Shown here: piece by piece, positions 21,530 to 32,745 of the stretch | Numbering within the stretch: position 1 is the stretch's first letter | Layout of the letters: each line of letters starts with the position of its first letter | DNA from: Ailurus styani | Lineage: Eukaryota; Chordata; Mammalia; Carnivora; Ailuridae | Direction of reading: 5' to 3' | DNA: 64,000 nucleotides | Assembly (NCBI GenBank): GCA_002007465.1 | Contig: LNAC01000001.1 | Span: 6,429,085-6,493,084 of the forward strand | Translations under genes and position numbers: made by a program | Notes under the pieces: model-generated | Told to the model about the DNA's origin: nothing | Database searches by the model: none | The model's input: only the letters and a program-made list of their open reading frames with translations

Positions 21530-22610
21530 CTCGCTACACAGGTCACCTCTGTTTTGAGATTCTTAATGTATTCCTCCAAGTTTCTTCGAAAACCAAGCAA
21601 GTATGAATATAGAGTCTTCTAGTGCCCCCCCACACCTTTATGTAAAAAGTAGCCTACTATATCCACGGTTCTTCCTTGCCTTTTTCCACCCAATGGTGTA
21701 TCTTGGAGATCTTTCTTTACCTAAATAGAGATTGTGTGGATGCATTTTCTGTTGATGGATGTGGATTATCTCCAGTCTTTCCCAATGACAGTGTTGCTGT
21801 GAATAACCTGACACATACACCATATCGGCCCTTGGACTTGAAGACTTATACACAAATTCCCAGAACTGAGATTCAGGGTCACAGGGGTAGAACTTTCAAA
21901 TTTTGATGGATATTGCCAAACAGCCTCCAAAAGGTTTGCACCAATCCACACACCCAGCAGACATGCGTACATATGCCTTTTTCCCCACACCTTCACCAAC
22001 AGAATATCATCCAACAGGTTTTTCTTCCCACCTAGTAAGTGAAAAATGGAGGCTCCATTTCTATTCGTATTGCTCTAATTATGAGGGAGGCTAAGCAGCT
22101 TTTCATAGGTTTAAGAGGAACTTGTATTTCCTTTATTGTAAACTGTTTGTATCATTTGCCTATTTTGCTATTGAGTTTTTGGGTTCTGTTTTATTCTTAT
22201 CAATTTCTAGGAGCTCTTTACATATTCAGGAGATTAGTCCTTTGCTACAATGTGAACAGTATGAATTACAATTTATCTGTTTGTTTTTCACGTGTGCTTT
22301 GGCTTTGCTTCTTAAGATTTTTGTTTGCTTTCTTTTATTGTATGATGTGGTTGTGGTTGTTTTGCCATACAGGAGGCTTTTATTAATGTGTAGTCAAATT
22401 CATCCATGTTTTCTTGCTTTGGTGTCACAGTTAGAAAGAGCTTCTCCACTCCAAAGTCAAAGAGAAATCCTCCCATTTTTCTTCTGGCAAATTTATGGTT
22501 TCCTATTTTGCATACAAATCTTTGACTCATTTAGAATTTATCCTGATGTACACCGTAGAGTTTAGATCATATTTTCACTTTTCCAGATGGCTACTCTCCT
22601 GTCTCATCAG
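21530..22610 (-). mobile_element. L1M 3' UTR/ORF2 end, antisense
   Basis: Reversed L1M 3' portion: 'GGTGTATCTTGGAGATCTTT', 'GGATATTGCCAAACAGCCTC', 'TTGCACCAATCCACACACCC', 'CACACCTTCACCAACAGAAT', 'TCTAGGAGCTCTTTACATAT' and 'GACTCATTTAGAATTTATCC'. Frames are broken. Confidence 0.85.
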
Positions 22611-22860
22611 GTGACAAGCATTTTTGCTGCATCGTCCAGAAAAGAAAAACAAGTCATTACTGTCAGAGGTTTGGTCTTCATCCATACACATGGAGACTTG
22701 AGGATCTCTTCCCGATGCATCCTCTCAGCTGTTTCCCTGCCTCTCTGCCACTATTCAGACCCTGGGAATTCCTAGTCATTGTGTTTGTCAAGTCCACCCT
22801 TCCAATCACCCAGCCAGTTTTGCCTTTTGTCTCTTTAAGTAAGCTTTTTACCGAAGTAGG
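22611..22860. other. Unique sequence between two L1 fragments
   Basis: No landmark recognised. Confidence 0.35.
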
Positions 22861-23390
22861 GCACCCATACAGAAAGGCGCACGGGTCATAGAGAGCTTTA
22901 TGAAGTATCACAAAGTGGACACACCCAGATAGCCACCCCGCTGGAGATTAGGACATCACAACGCTCCAGAGTCCCTCTGTACTCCTCCCAGCGTCTTCCT
23001 GCCCCCCAACCCCTACCAAGGGTAATGGCTCAGGATTTCTGCCACCACAGGTTGGTCTGCCTATTGTTAAAGTGTGTATCACTTTAACACATTTACTCTT
23101 TGGCCTCTGACTTCTCCCTCTTGCACTGTGCCTTTGAGATTCAAATGTGTAGTTCTTCCTTTGTTCTTATTCCTGTGGGTCTGGTTGTGTGAAAGTAACA
23201 TGATGCATTTATCCATTCTCATGCTGACATTGACATTGCTTCCAGTTTGGGACCATTATGAGGACCGATGCTATCAACATTCTTGTCATGCCATTTGATG
23301 CATCTATGTGAGCTTTACTAGGTAAATACCTCAGTGTGGGAGTCCTGCCTTAAGATATGCAAACGGTTAGCTCTGGTCTCTACAGCTAGG
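22861..23390 (-). mobile_element. L1M 3' UTR, antisense (second copy)
   Basis: 'AAAGTGGACACACCCAGATA', 'GAGATTCAAATGTGTAG', 'ATCCATTCTCATGCTGACAT', 'TCCAGTTTGGGACCATTATG', 'AACATTCTTGTCATGCC' and 'GGTAAATACCTCAGTGTGGG' follow the reversed L1M 3' UTR in the usual order. Distinct from the copy at 21530-22610, since the two overlap in L1 coordinates. Confidence 0.8.
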
Positions 23391-23462
23391 CAAACTCAAT
23401 TCAACAGAAACGTGGTCAGTTAAATCCACAGTTAAATGTAGATTGGTTTATTTCTTGGTTCC

Positions 23463-23580
23463 CCGCTGTGTTCAGATACCTTACATTAATTATCTCTCTA
23501 ACCACTGCCCATAACCCTGAGATGTCATTCTATTATTGCCCCCATTTCACAGCTGATGACACTGAGGACTGTCACGTTCT
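23463..23580 (+). mobile_element. MIR fragment
   Basis: 'ATTAATTATCTCTCTAACC', 'CATAACCCTGAGATG', 'TATTATTGCCCCCATTTCAC' and 'GATGACACTGAGG' match the MIR core. Confidence 0.8.
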
Positions 23581-23871
23581 CCCAGATGAGAATTTCCACT
23601 GATGAATTGTAAAATGCTGAAGCTATCATATTTAATAAGGCTATTTATCTATTCAGCAATTTGGGTGTCACTGCTGTGTTTTTAAAGCAGTTTTTAGAAC
23701 AGGGTTGGGTTTTATTTATGAATACAAGAAGAAATTGCTAAGCATTAAGAGAGTGAGTGATGTGAGTAATTCCAGACAATATGTATTATACTTAAGTTGT
23801 CATTTAAATTCCATTGGGTTTTTATGTCTACAGGTTGTTGAGTAGGAAGAATAAACATGTAAGAGGTCATA

Positions 23872-23922
23872 AGTATGTATGTATGTACGTATGTATGTAT
23901 TCATTCATTCATTCATTCATAT
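23872..23922. repeat. Compound microsatellite (GTAT)n (ATTC)n
   Basis: A GTAT run with one GTAC variant, followed at once by five ATTC units. It adjoins the reversed L2 end and may have grown from the L2 3' terminal repeat. Confidence 0.95.
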
Positions 23923-24425
23923 TTTCCAACAATGTTACTGAACTCCTACTGAGTGTCAGGACTGGAACAAAGTTCAGATAAAGTGATAAAGTAAAATGTG
24001 ATAAAAGATTATAAATGTTCTGGACATTGAAAGCTAGGATTCTACAGGTTCCAATGAAACCAAAGCAAAAAATTCAAAACAATCTGACAAGTACTAGCAA
24101 AGACTGTACACAAATCACTATTGGAATAAAGGAGAGAATTGTAGAAGGCTTCCCAGAGGTGGGATATTTGGGCTCTCCTTTGAAGGATAAATAGGAGTTC
24201 TCTAGACGAACAAAGGCAAGAGTCATTAAAAAGGCACAAGTTGCAAAAAAATGATAATTTATGTGTGGTTCAAGGTACACAAAGGGAAGAAGTGACAACT
24301 GATGGGGAGTGACAGATGGATATTGATCAAGTCAGAGAGACCCCTGAATGCCACACCAAGGATTTAGATTTTATTCTATGTGCACTTGGGGCCAGGGTCA
24401 TGACTCAAAGAGATTGGCAACATGT
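23923..24425 (-). mobile_element. L2 fragment, antisense
   Basis: 'GAACTCCTACTGAGTGTCAG', 'AAGGCTTCCCAGAGGTGGG', 'TGAAGGATAAATAGGAGTTC', 'GAACAAAGGCAAGAGTCA' and 'GATTTAGATTTTATTCTATG' follow the reversed L2 consensus in order. Confidence 0.8.
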
Positions 24426-24615
24426 ATAAAATGTACAATTCTGTACAATTTAAAAGCTAAATTGGCATTCTTTAGTAACAAAATACTATTGGGGCAAAAT
24501 ACTATTTGGGGACTCCTCATCACAATTCCTACTTTTGAGCTTTTTGCCTAGAAAAAAAAAAACTGCTTAAGACAAGAAGATTCAATAGCAGAGACAATAG
24601 AAGTTCTCCCCTTCA

Positions 24616-24835
24616 GGGGCACCTAGGTGGCTCAGTAGGTTAAGCATATGACTCTTGATTTTGGCTCAGGTCATGATCTCAGGGCACTGGGATCAAGCCC
24701 CGCATCGAACCCCGCATGGGGCTCTGCACTCAGCAGGAGAGTCTGCTTGAGATTCTCTCTTTCCCTCTCCCTTTACCCCCTCTATCCACTCAAGTTCTCT
24801 CTCTCTCTCAATGAAATAAATCTTAAAAAAAAAAA
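24616..24835 (+). mobile_element. CAN-SINE (old subfamily)
   Basis: 'GGGGCACCTAGGTGGCTCAG', 'ATGACTCTTGATTTTGGCTC', 'GGTCATGATCTCAGGG', a short internal duplication (GCCCCGCATCGAACCCCGCAT), CT-rich section and an A tail. Target duplication about 12 bases, TTCTCCCCTTCA before and TCTCTCCTTCA after. Confidence 0.95.
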
Positions 24836-24839
24836 GTCT

Positions 24840-25448
24840 CTCCTTCAATTGGATCAAGACCAGTCATTGATGAAAATAGTTCAAGCAGAAAGTCAGAAAA
24901 AAAATCAGAAGTACTTTAAAGCTTATATTTAAATTTAAACAAAGAAATTTACATGAATCTGACAATATTCTAATGTAGGTACAAGACCTCTTCTTTCAGT
25001 ATGAAGTATTCAAGTGCATTTCGAATGTATTGTTTACATATTAATTTTTTATACTATTAACACACAGGCATACATTTTTGTTTTGAGATACTTTATAATG
25101 GAACAAGAACTTGGACATTTGCAAATAATCTTCTAAAATAATTTTCTAGCTTATTGTGGCTCTTCAATTTTCAGTTATTGTGATTTTTTACCACTGCCTC
25201 GATCACTCCTAACTCTATAGCAATTTTTCAGTGACTCATCTATGTCATGTCTTTTCTATAGTACTCAACTCATATTTTACAAATACAGGTCTTTTTCCTT
25301 GCCCTCTCACATTTCATCTGTTAATTCAACATTTAATTAGAGTACCCGATTACAATAACAAGGACAACTGCCATAAACAGTTTGCGGAACTAAATGCATT
25401 GGACTCTGGGTAATCACACAATCCAGCTGGTGGAGAAAATGCATAGAC
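24840..25448. other. AT-rich unique sequence
   Basis: Nothing recognised. Confidence 0.35.
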
Positions 25449-25629
25449 GTTCTGAGCAAGTGATCTCTAGACCAGCTATACCCACTTCCCTGAGAACTTG
25501 TGAAAAATGCAAATTCTCCAATCCAACCCAGACCTAGTGAATTAGAAACTGCAGGGGTAGAGCCCGAAATCTGTGTCTTTACAAGCTCTCCAAGTGATGC
25601 TGATGCTCTGTAACATTTGAGAACCATTG
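25449..25629 (+). mobile_element. MER5A (hAT-Charlie DNA transposon relic)
   Basis: 'GAGAACTTGTGAAAAATGCA', 'CCCAGACCTAGTGAATTAGA', 'GAAATCTGTGTCTTTACAAG', 'CAAGTGATGCTGATGC' and the terminal repeat 'TTTGAGAACCATTG' match MER5A over nearly its whole 189 bases. Confidence 0.88.
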
Positions 25630-25849
25630 CTCTACAGAGTGACCTGCAAGTCCCATGCTTTCTATGCAAGTGTGGACCATGTTTCATCAGGGGCTTGGAG
25701 GGCATCAGTCAATTGATCGCAGTGAAGGGGACTTCTTGGGGATATCCCTACATATATATGTAAACTATTTTTTAACCAAATTGAATCAGTCTATAGTGGA
25801 CTCCTGTGGTACTCCAGGTCACATCCCCTGGAGCCCTGATTTCAGCCCC

Positions 25850-26165
25850 AAGTGGGGCAGGTAGTTCTGTGTGAACACCACATCCTCTCTTACATGCTGT
25901 CCACCTTTTCATCTTCTGTCCAGACACTCTGTCTCCTGTCTTACAATCAGGGGACACTTCTGGAGCCCTTCTGTACTTTTCTCAGGAGGTTCCAGGTGGA
26001 TCAAGCTCTTGATTCCCCCATTATGTGATGACTTTGATGTTTCCTCTTCACTGACTCACACTCCCTGCCTCCTCACTCCTCCTTCCTGGAATCTCTTCCC
26101 AAAGAAAATACCTGCACCACACCCTTGTCTCAGGCTCTGCTTCCAGGGAAACCCACACTAAGACA
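25850..26165 (+). repeat. LTR-like old repeat (unnamed)
   Basis: Ends 'CTTGTCTCAGGCTCTGCTTC..AACCCACACTAAGACA', the same ending as at 2641-2935. 'CCTGGAATCTCTTCCC' and 'TTTCTCAGGAGGTTCC' lie upstream. Probably an old LTR; family not assigned. Confidence 0.4.
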
Positions 26166-26193
26166 TAGCTTTTTTCCTTAATTAAATGCTTTT

Positions 26194-26394
26194 TTTAAAA
26201 ATATTTTATTTATTTATTTGACACACAGAGAGAGATCAGATCACAAGTAGGCAGAGAGGCAGGCAGAGAGAGAGAGGAGGAAGCAGGCTCCCTGCTGAGC
26301 AGAGAGCCCGATGTGGGCCTCAATCCCAGGACCCTGAGATCATGACCTGAGCCAAAGGCAGAGGCTTTAACCCACTGAGCCACCCAGGAGCCCC
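26194..26394 (-). mobile_element. CAN-SINE (young subfamily)
   Basis: Minus-strand full copy with 'ATTTTATTTATTTATTTGACA', 'CACAAGTAGGCAGAGAGGC', 'CTCCCTGCTGAGCAGAGAGC' and the reversed head 'GCCACCCAGGAGCCCC'. Perfect 15-base target duplication TAATTAAATGCTTTT (26179-26193 and 26395-26409). Confidence 0.97.
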
Positions 26395-26409
26395 TAATTA
26401 AATGCTTTT

Positions 26410-28745
26410 GATATCTTTCCTTTTCCATACCTGTGTTCTATCTCATTTTGTGAGAGTTTGATGTTGTATTTCATCATATGCATCTACTGTAATTGAACTA
26501 GTCATCTACAATAGACATTTAGAGTGTTTCAAATTACAATGTGATGAAATTGTTTTATAAAAGTCTTTCTACTCTTAAACAGATATATCTATCAGGAAAT
26601 TTACCAAAGTGAAATTGCTCAGTATATGCATTTAATGTTTTTATTAATGCTGCCAGATTTCCCTCCAAAATAACTATGCCAATTAAAATGCACACCCCAA
26701 GTGGTTGATACTGCCTGTTGCATTATCTTTCCCATCACCTGGATTACTGATTTTCTTAATCTCATAGGTAAAAATTGGTATCACATTGTTATTTTATTTA
26801 AATGACCTTAATTATGAGCTCTTTTGAACACGAAAAAATTTTAGTCTCTATAATAGTCCATCCAATGGATAGAGCCCCCCTTTTTTTAACCTTTTGCATT
26901 TTATTTTTGCTTCTCATCTTGTGCTACTATAAATAATGATAAACATTGTTATTTATAAACTTTGTGTCTCTAATTGTTCTTCGCATAGATTTTAAAAGTT
27001 GAATTACTTGGTCAAAAAATATGAACATTAAAAGGGTCTTGAAACCGGCTAACGTATTGCTCCCCAGGAATCAGCGTACACATCCAACTTCAGTAGATGA
27101 GAATGACTATCTCACTCATTCTTACAATCTTTGGAAATGGAAGACGTGGAATTTCATTGTTGCTTTTATTTTCATTTATTTGATGGCTAGTAAAGCAAAG
27201 CATTTTTATGTTTATTCTCCACTTGTACTTTTGTTTCATCGATTCCTTAGCCTTAGCCTATTTTTCTATCATGTTGAGGATTTTTCTTATTGGGTAGTAA
27301 GAACTATTTATATATTAATTATGTTAACACTTGATCTCTTTTTACTTTATATTTTTAAGGGAAATCTATTAGAAATAAAATCTAAACATAAGAAATTATA
27401 AGGGCTTTTAATGAGAAACATTAAAGAAGACCCAAGTGGAGAGAAAGCATATGTTTACAGATAAAACAACTTCTTTTAATTTCATAATGTCTTTGGAATA
27501 AACATTTTTATTGCATATAGTACAGTTTCACTGTGAAAAATATAAAAATAACATGTTTCTATTAGGTGATTATCTTTTTTTAAGGACTTTAAGGGATTTT
27601 TCATATTTTCTTGTGATCATCCTTTGTCACTTATCTCTACTACGGATATCTTCCAGTTTGTGGCTTTCCATTTCACATTTTTAAAAATGGTTGTTCTTTT
27701 CTCAATGGCTTTTGATTAAAGAGGACAAAGAATAGGAAGAGGAGGAGGAGGAAGCCTTTCATTTTCATTTAGTCAGAATTAGCATTCTTCCCTGTTATGT
27801 TTCACTTGTTTGAGTTTTGTTGAAAAAGTCCAGTCTGGCTCAAGATGAGAATGATATTCGCCTCTATTTTAAAGTGTCACTTTTGACAGTTAAAACTTTA
27901 ATCCACTTGGAGTCGATAGGGACCCAATTCGGTTTTTCATATGGAGAATCCATTTTTCAGCTTCATTTTTTGAGTGCTCCATCTCTCCCTCGTGATCACT
28001 CATGACACCTGTGTTCTATTTCACAGTTCCACACACAGAGGGATTTCTTCCTGCTCTCTCTGCTCGGTTCCACTCACAATTTGCCTATGCAAGCACGGAC
28101 TCTACTATCTTCAGTATTAAATGTTTAAAATAAGACTTAATTCTGACAGGGCAACCATCCAAACAGTTACTAATTACTCTTGACCCTCCTACTGCTCTAT
28201 GTACATTCTAGAATTAAATTGTCCAATTCCACAGAATAGAATTGTGCTGACTCTCTAGATCAAGTGGGGAGTGGCAGGAGAGAATTGAAATCCTATCCAT
28301 GAACATAAAATTCCTCTCAGTTTATATAAGTCTTCTGAATGTGACTTATTAAAGAATTATATTTTTAAGTTTTTGCCTTACATACTTCTTTATAGTGTTA
28401 ATTGTAGCTATTGTGTAATGTTGTCTGGCTATTATAAATAATGACCTTCTTACTATTACATTTTCCAACTGTTTATAGATGGTGTATAGAAATGGTACTG
28501 CTATTTGTCTATTGGTTCCATATCCAAGCACCTTGCTAAGGTCTTCTGTAAGTACACAGATTTTTAGATTATTTGGAGTCTTATATGTTCTCGGTAATGT
28601 CGTCTGCAAATAATAATAATCATATGTTTCTTTCCAATCCTAATGTCTTTAATTTCTTTTTCATGTCTTTATTATTCCTTGACAAGGACCTCCAGGACAG
28701 TATTGAATAGTAGTGGCATTAGCAGACATCCTTGTCTTATTCCTA
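26410..28745 (-). mobile_element. L1M 3' UTR to reverse transcriptase, antisense (at least two fragments)
   Basis: Bases 26410-26880 and 26890-27360 both read as reversed L1M 3' UTR ('..AAATTGCTCAGTATATGCAT' and 'AGTTGAATTACTTGGTCAAA'), so two copies are joined. From 27590 the ORF2 end follows ('TGATCATCCTTTGTCAC', 'CCACTTGGAGTCGATAGGGA'), then the RT domain up to 28745 ('GCAGACATCCTTGTCTTATT'). Short AG-rich and unassigned inserts interrupt it near 27400-27590 and 27720-27760. Confidence 0.7.
28349..28609 (-). pseudogene. L1 ORF2 reverse transcriptase remnant
   Basis: Open stretch of 86 residues. 'SKVLGYGTN' (residues 25-33) and 'FLYT' (40-43) correspond to the conserved 'SKVAGYKIN..FLYT' segment at the C-terminal side of L1 reverse transcriptase. 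The catalytic aspartate box lies outside this frame. It is a fragment of the surrounding antisense L1M. Confidence 0.75.
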
Positions 28746-28990
28746 CAAATCAATATAACAAAAACAAACAACTTGGTTGAAAAATGGAAAAGACATAAAG
28801 CCTGTAAATTCAGAGGAGGAAAAAGATATAGCCTCTAAATGTATGAAAAGATATTCAATTTTATTAGAACTGAGAAAACACAAATCAAGACCACTATAAG
28901 AAGCCTGACATACAAGTGTTGGACATAATGTGGACTGATGCAATCTCTTGGACCTTGCTGGTAGGATGTAAGAGATGGTAGGGGGTGGCA
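28746..28990 (+). mobile_element. L1 ORF2 C-terminal fragment, sense
   Basis: 'AACTTGGTTGAAAAATGGAA', 'ATGAAAAGATATTCAA', 'AAACACAAATCAAGACCACT', 'TACAAGTGTTGGACATAATG' and 'GACCTTGCTGGTAGGATG' match the sense ORF2 C-terminal coding stretch. It abuts the antisense L1M directly, giving a head-to-head L1 pair. Confidence 0.75.
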
Positions 28991-29097
28991 GGTGGGCAGC
29001 GCACAGGAAATGTGAGCCATCCTATTGTTTGAGAACTCGACTTATATGATGGGCATAGATGCCTACTGCCATCATCAAATACTCAAATTAAAAATTC

Positions 29098-29130
29098 AAA
29101 ATAAATAAATAAATAAAAGAAAAAATAAAA
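29098..29130. repeat. AAAT-rich simple repeat
   Basis: (AAAT)n-like run with A-rich continuation. Confidence 0.85.
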
Positions 29131-29706
29131 GAGACTAATTATGAGTGTGTGTCATAAACCAAGGCTTGTCATTAATCCTCTTCTGGGCATCAGAAGTCCA
29201 GGGTTGGGGAAAGGAAAAAAGAAAAGAAAAAAAAAGTAAAATCCAGTCATAACCCCATCACTGCGGGACATCTGCCATCAACATTTCTGAGCATTCTTTC
29301 AATTCATGTCTATTTTCATGCACATTGCAGATTGATTAGATTGGCAGATGAAAGATAGAGACACCACAATGATAATAAAATTGGGATAATGCTGTATATG
29401 CTGCTTTATAAATTGGTTTCTTTATTTGCAGATGTTTTTAAAAGTTGGTATTGTCTTTTGTAAGTTAATCTAATGCTTTTCTGCTCAGAAATATTTTGAA
29501 AGAATCAATAAAAATCATATGAGTAAATGAGAAAGTAGTTAAAGAAAAGAAAAAAAAATTAAGTTTGACTCTAACATCTCCTTTGCAGATAATTGAAAAA
29601 ATGGTGCTACTGACGGAGATGGAGAAAAAGAAAAATCTAGTAGGGAGCTGGTTTGGGAAGGAAGAGGCTTTGAGTTGAAGGTGAGCATCCAGTTAGGTCT
29701 CTGGTT
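29131..29706. other. Unique sequence, nothing recognised
   Basis: A-rich patches (29210-29240, 29545-29565) but no gene or named repeat. Confidence 0.4.
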
Positions 29707-29724
29707 GAAAATTCAGTACAGCGA

Positions 29725-29923
29725 GGGCGCCTGGGTGGCTCAGTGGGTTAAAGCCTCTGCTTTCGGCTCAGGTCATGATCTCAGGGTCCTGGGATCGAGG
29801 CCCGCATCGGGCTCCCTGCTCAGCGGGGAGCCTGCTTCCCCCCCTCTCTCTGCCTGCCTCTCTGCCTCCTTGTGATCTCTCTCCCGCTGTGAAATAAATA
29901 AAATCGTTAAAAAGAAAAAAAAA
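29725..29923 (+). mobile_element. CAN-SINE (young subfamily)
   Basis: 'GGCGCCTGGGTGGCTCAGTG', 'AAAGCCTCTGCTTTCGGCTC', 'GGGATCGAGGCCCGCATCGG', CT-rich section, A tail. Target duplication of 18 bases with one difference, GAAAATTCAGTACAGCGA at 29707-29724 and 29924-29941 (T for G in the second). Confidence 0.97.
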
Positions 29924-30140
29924 GAAAATTCATTACAGCGATGTAAACTTTGGGTTCATCAGATTCAGGATGAAGACTGGAGCCAGGAAAATGAACATTA
30001 GTGATGCCTGAAGAATAAGAAGGACCTGAAGGATGGTCAGTGCTAAAAAAAGAAGTATCTTAAAGAGAGAAATGAGCAGAGACTGTGAAAATCTATCATT
30101 TGGAGAAAGAGAGAGCAAGAGAAGGAAGAGAGGGCAAAGA

Positions 30141-30414
30141 AACAAAACATATGAACATACAGGAAAGGAAAAAAAAGAAAGAGGGAAGCAAGCTATGAGC
30201 TACTCCTAAGGACAGAGAACAAACTGAGGGTTGAGGGAGGGCGGTGGGTGGGGGGTGGGCTAAATGGGTGCAGGGCGTTAAGGAGGGCACTTGTTACGTT
30301 GAGCACTGGGCATTGAATGTAAGCGAGGAGTCCCGAAATTCTACTCCTGAAGCCAAATTACACTATATGTTAACCAATTAGAATTTAAATACAATTTGGG
30401 GGGGGGGAAGGAAA
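30141..30414 (+). mobile_element. Carnivore L1 3' end, sense, short, with target duplication
   Basis: 'GGACAGAGAACAAACTGAGG', 'TTAAGGAGGGCACTTGTTAC', 'GAGCACTGGGCATTGAATG', 'ACACTATATGTTAACCAATT' and 'AGAATTTAAATACAATTT' are the 3' UTR of a carnivore L1. A 15-base duplication AAGAGAGGGCAAAGA flanks it (30126-30140 and 30415-30429). Instead of a poly(A) tail the end is a run of about ten G followed by AAGG. Confidence 0.85.
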
Positions 30415-30429
30415 AAGAGAGGGCAAAGA

Positions 30430-30842
30430 CCCCAGAAAAAGGAGCAGAGAGGTAAGATAGGGCAGTAGGAGGTGGGTAGCAAAGGCAGAGTTTGAGGGTC
30501 GGTACGGTCCAATGCAACAGCAAAAATGGAGGAGGAGAAGAAAGCACAGTTGGCAGCATGTGTGGAACAGAAGGGGTCAAGGGGACTGAAAGAAATGGAA
30601 ATAAACCAAGAGCAAATAAGCCTGAGGGTTGCGGCTCGGCACCATGAGCCATTGGCAGGCCAGACAGCTCATCGTCCAGCACCCTGGGATGGGTGTCTCC
30701 ATCCAGGCCAGAGAGGAAGGCCCGGGAGGTGAAGGCCGCACGCTCTGCAGGGAGGCTGGCGGGCTTCTGACCGCGCCCTTTCTGCTCCACCATGTTGCCT
30801 CCCATTCCGCCGGTCTTGGAACTTCCCATTCCCCCAGTGCTG
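30430..30842. other. Purine-rich unique sequence
   Basis: A 162-codon minus-strand frame (30341-30829) is proline- and leucine-rich, overlaps the L1 3' end and shows no domain. Not called as a gene. Confidence 0.4.
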
Positions 30843-30905
30843 AGCTGAGTGCTGACCTGGCACTAGTAGGTGCTTAATCACTGTTTTCTGGGTGAATGGA
30901 AGAAT
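30843..30905 (+). mobile_element. L2 3' end fragment
   Basis: 'CTGGCACTAGTAGGTGCTTA' and 'CTGGGTGAATGGAAGAATGA' match the terminal 'TGGCACATAGTAGGTGCTCAATAAATATTTGTTGAATGA' region of L2. Confidence 0.6.
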
Positions 30906-31788
30906 GAAGACATTTTAAGAAAAGTTCTCAGAGGCTCCTGGTGGCACCCTGGGGACCGGTGTGTCTTTCTCCAGCACATATTAGCGTACTGTCAAAGCTT
31001 AAACGCCAGGCTACTCTGGCTCTGCTAAGAACATAAATAAATGGATCTTGGCGTTCAGGGAGCAAACCGCTAGTGGCCAAATATTTTTTAATTTTAAATA
31101 AGTGCCATGGGACTTCCAGGCTGAAGGATGAAGCCTCTTTGATTTGAAGTTCTGCGTCTTCGTATCTGTTACTCTCTCCAATATAAGGCGCAGAAGTACC
31201 CAGGGCCCACCGATCTGCTAATGTGCCTGAAATGATTTGAAAATGGAAAGCCTTAAGAAATCACATTTGCTATTTTCCAAAAGACATAGGGAAAACGTGA
31301 TATCTGTAGCCTAGATTACACAAGAGAGTTGTGTTTCCTTTTTTCTTTTTCTGAATCTGTTTACTGACAGAAGAAAAAAATAGTAATAATGGGGGGGAAA
31401 AAGTCTGCTTTCTGCCAAACACAGGATTTGGCTGACAGCACAAAGAATCAGATAATTCTACAGAAAACTGACAAGCTAGATAGTGATTGGGATGAAGCTG
31501 TAAAGTTCTCTAAATACCCACAAATATTACTGTCTGATGCTTAACATTCACAAACCATTAGATCCAACATGTATATTTACGGTTTGATAATCAGCTGTCA
31601 TTAACATGAATAAACAACAGAATGCTCACGTTTAGAAGGAATATACAAATGAGAGAAAAAGCGCCAATGACCCAAGAACACTTACCTTGTTCCCCTCTAT
31701 GAAAATAAAAAAGAATTAATCTCTATAATTTTTATAGTTGAATTGTCTCTGATATTCTGTCTTGTCTTAACTGGCAGAGACTCCAATT
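30906..31788. other. Unique sequence, candidate conserved non-coding element
   Basis: From about 31040 to 31730 there are no repeat landmarks and the sequence has a preserved look, with 'AAATATTTTTTAATTTTAAAT', 'TTTGATTTGAAG', 'GTTTGATAATCAGCTGTCATTAACATG' type motifs split over short runs (E-box CAGCTG beside TAAT cores near 31590-31610). No coding frame longer than 60 codons. Conservation is inferred, not measured. Confidence 0.4.
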
Positions 31789-31980
31789 TCTTTTTTTTTT
31801 TACATGAAATTTATAGTATCAGTCTGTCTCATAAGGAAAAGTTGCATTAAAGTTACCAGATTAGAGATAATCATTCAATGGCTGTCCCTACCTAATTAAC
31901 CCACAATAGCGTCTATGCAAACGAAAGAGTTCAACAATGTCTTTCAGGTTGATAGAATTATTCTGTAATTTTAGTTGTAC

Positions 31981-32065
31981 CTCTCACTAGCTTAGGGAAG
32001 TCCCTTAATCACTCTGGAGCTCAAACTCTTTGAGCCACCTCTTGGATTATGATAATGGACCTAGC
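31981..32065 (+). mobile_element. MIR fragment
   Basis: 'GGGAAGTCCCTTAATCACTC' and the following 'GAGCTCAAACTCTTTGAGCC' fit the MIR 3' half ('..GGGCAAGTCACTTAACCTCTCTGAGCCTC'). Confidence 0.65.
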
Positions 32066-32244
32066 AGAAGTGTATCAAGTAAAACTCTTCACCCTGGGCC
32101 ATTATATGGATGACAATGTGATGGTGATGATGATTTTGTCTCAAGGCAATGGGAGGTGTACACACAGATACATCTGATCTGGGAGTGAGTGGCTAGGGTC
32201 TCTTGCATAGCAGCCCTTATAAAACTCAACCATGTTTGTACGGT

Positions 32245-32745
32245 CATCTTTGAAGAGGCATGATTCACAATAGCCAAAAGTTGGAAGCAACCCAAGTGTC
32301 CATTAATGGATAAATGGATAAACAAAATATGGTCTATACATACAATGGAATTTTCTCCGGCCTTAGAAAGTAAGGCTACAATATGGATAAATCTTGAGGA
32401 CATTGTGCTAAGGGAAACACGCCAGTCACAAAAGGACAAATACTGTATGATCCCACTTATGTGAGGTCCCTGGAGTAATCAAATTCATGAAGACAGAGAG
32501 TAGAATGGCGGTGAGTGAGAGGCAGGATGGGGGACCGCTGTTTCGTGGAGACAGGGTTGCAACTTACAAGATGAAAAGAGCTCTGGAGGTGGATGGTGGT
32601 GGTGGTTGCCCAACAACATGAATGAACTTAACAGGACGGAGCTATACCTTTCGAATGGTTCAGATGGTAAATTTTATGTTATCTATCTTTTACCACAATT
32701 AAACATTAATTTTTTAAAGAATGAAACTTTAAAAAAAAAAAACAA
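32245..32745 (+). mobile_element. L1M 3' end, sense
   Basis: 'ATTCACAATAGCCAAAAGTT', 'CAACCCAAGTGTCCATTAAT', 'TACAATGGAATTTTCTCCGG', 'TACTGTATGATCCCACTTAT', 'GTTGCCCAACAACATGAATG' and 'TTTTACCACAATTAAACATT' then a poly(A). ORF2 end plus 3' UTR of an L1M. Confidence 0.9.

Noticed and set aside
28700..28800. Twin-primed (5' inverted) single L1 insertion
   Set aside because: The inverted part covers L1 sequence downstream of the breakpoint and overlaps the other part, which twin priming does not produce.
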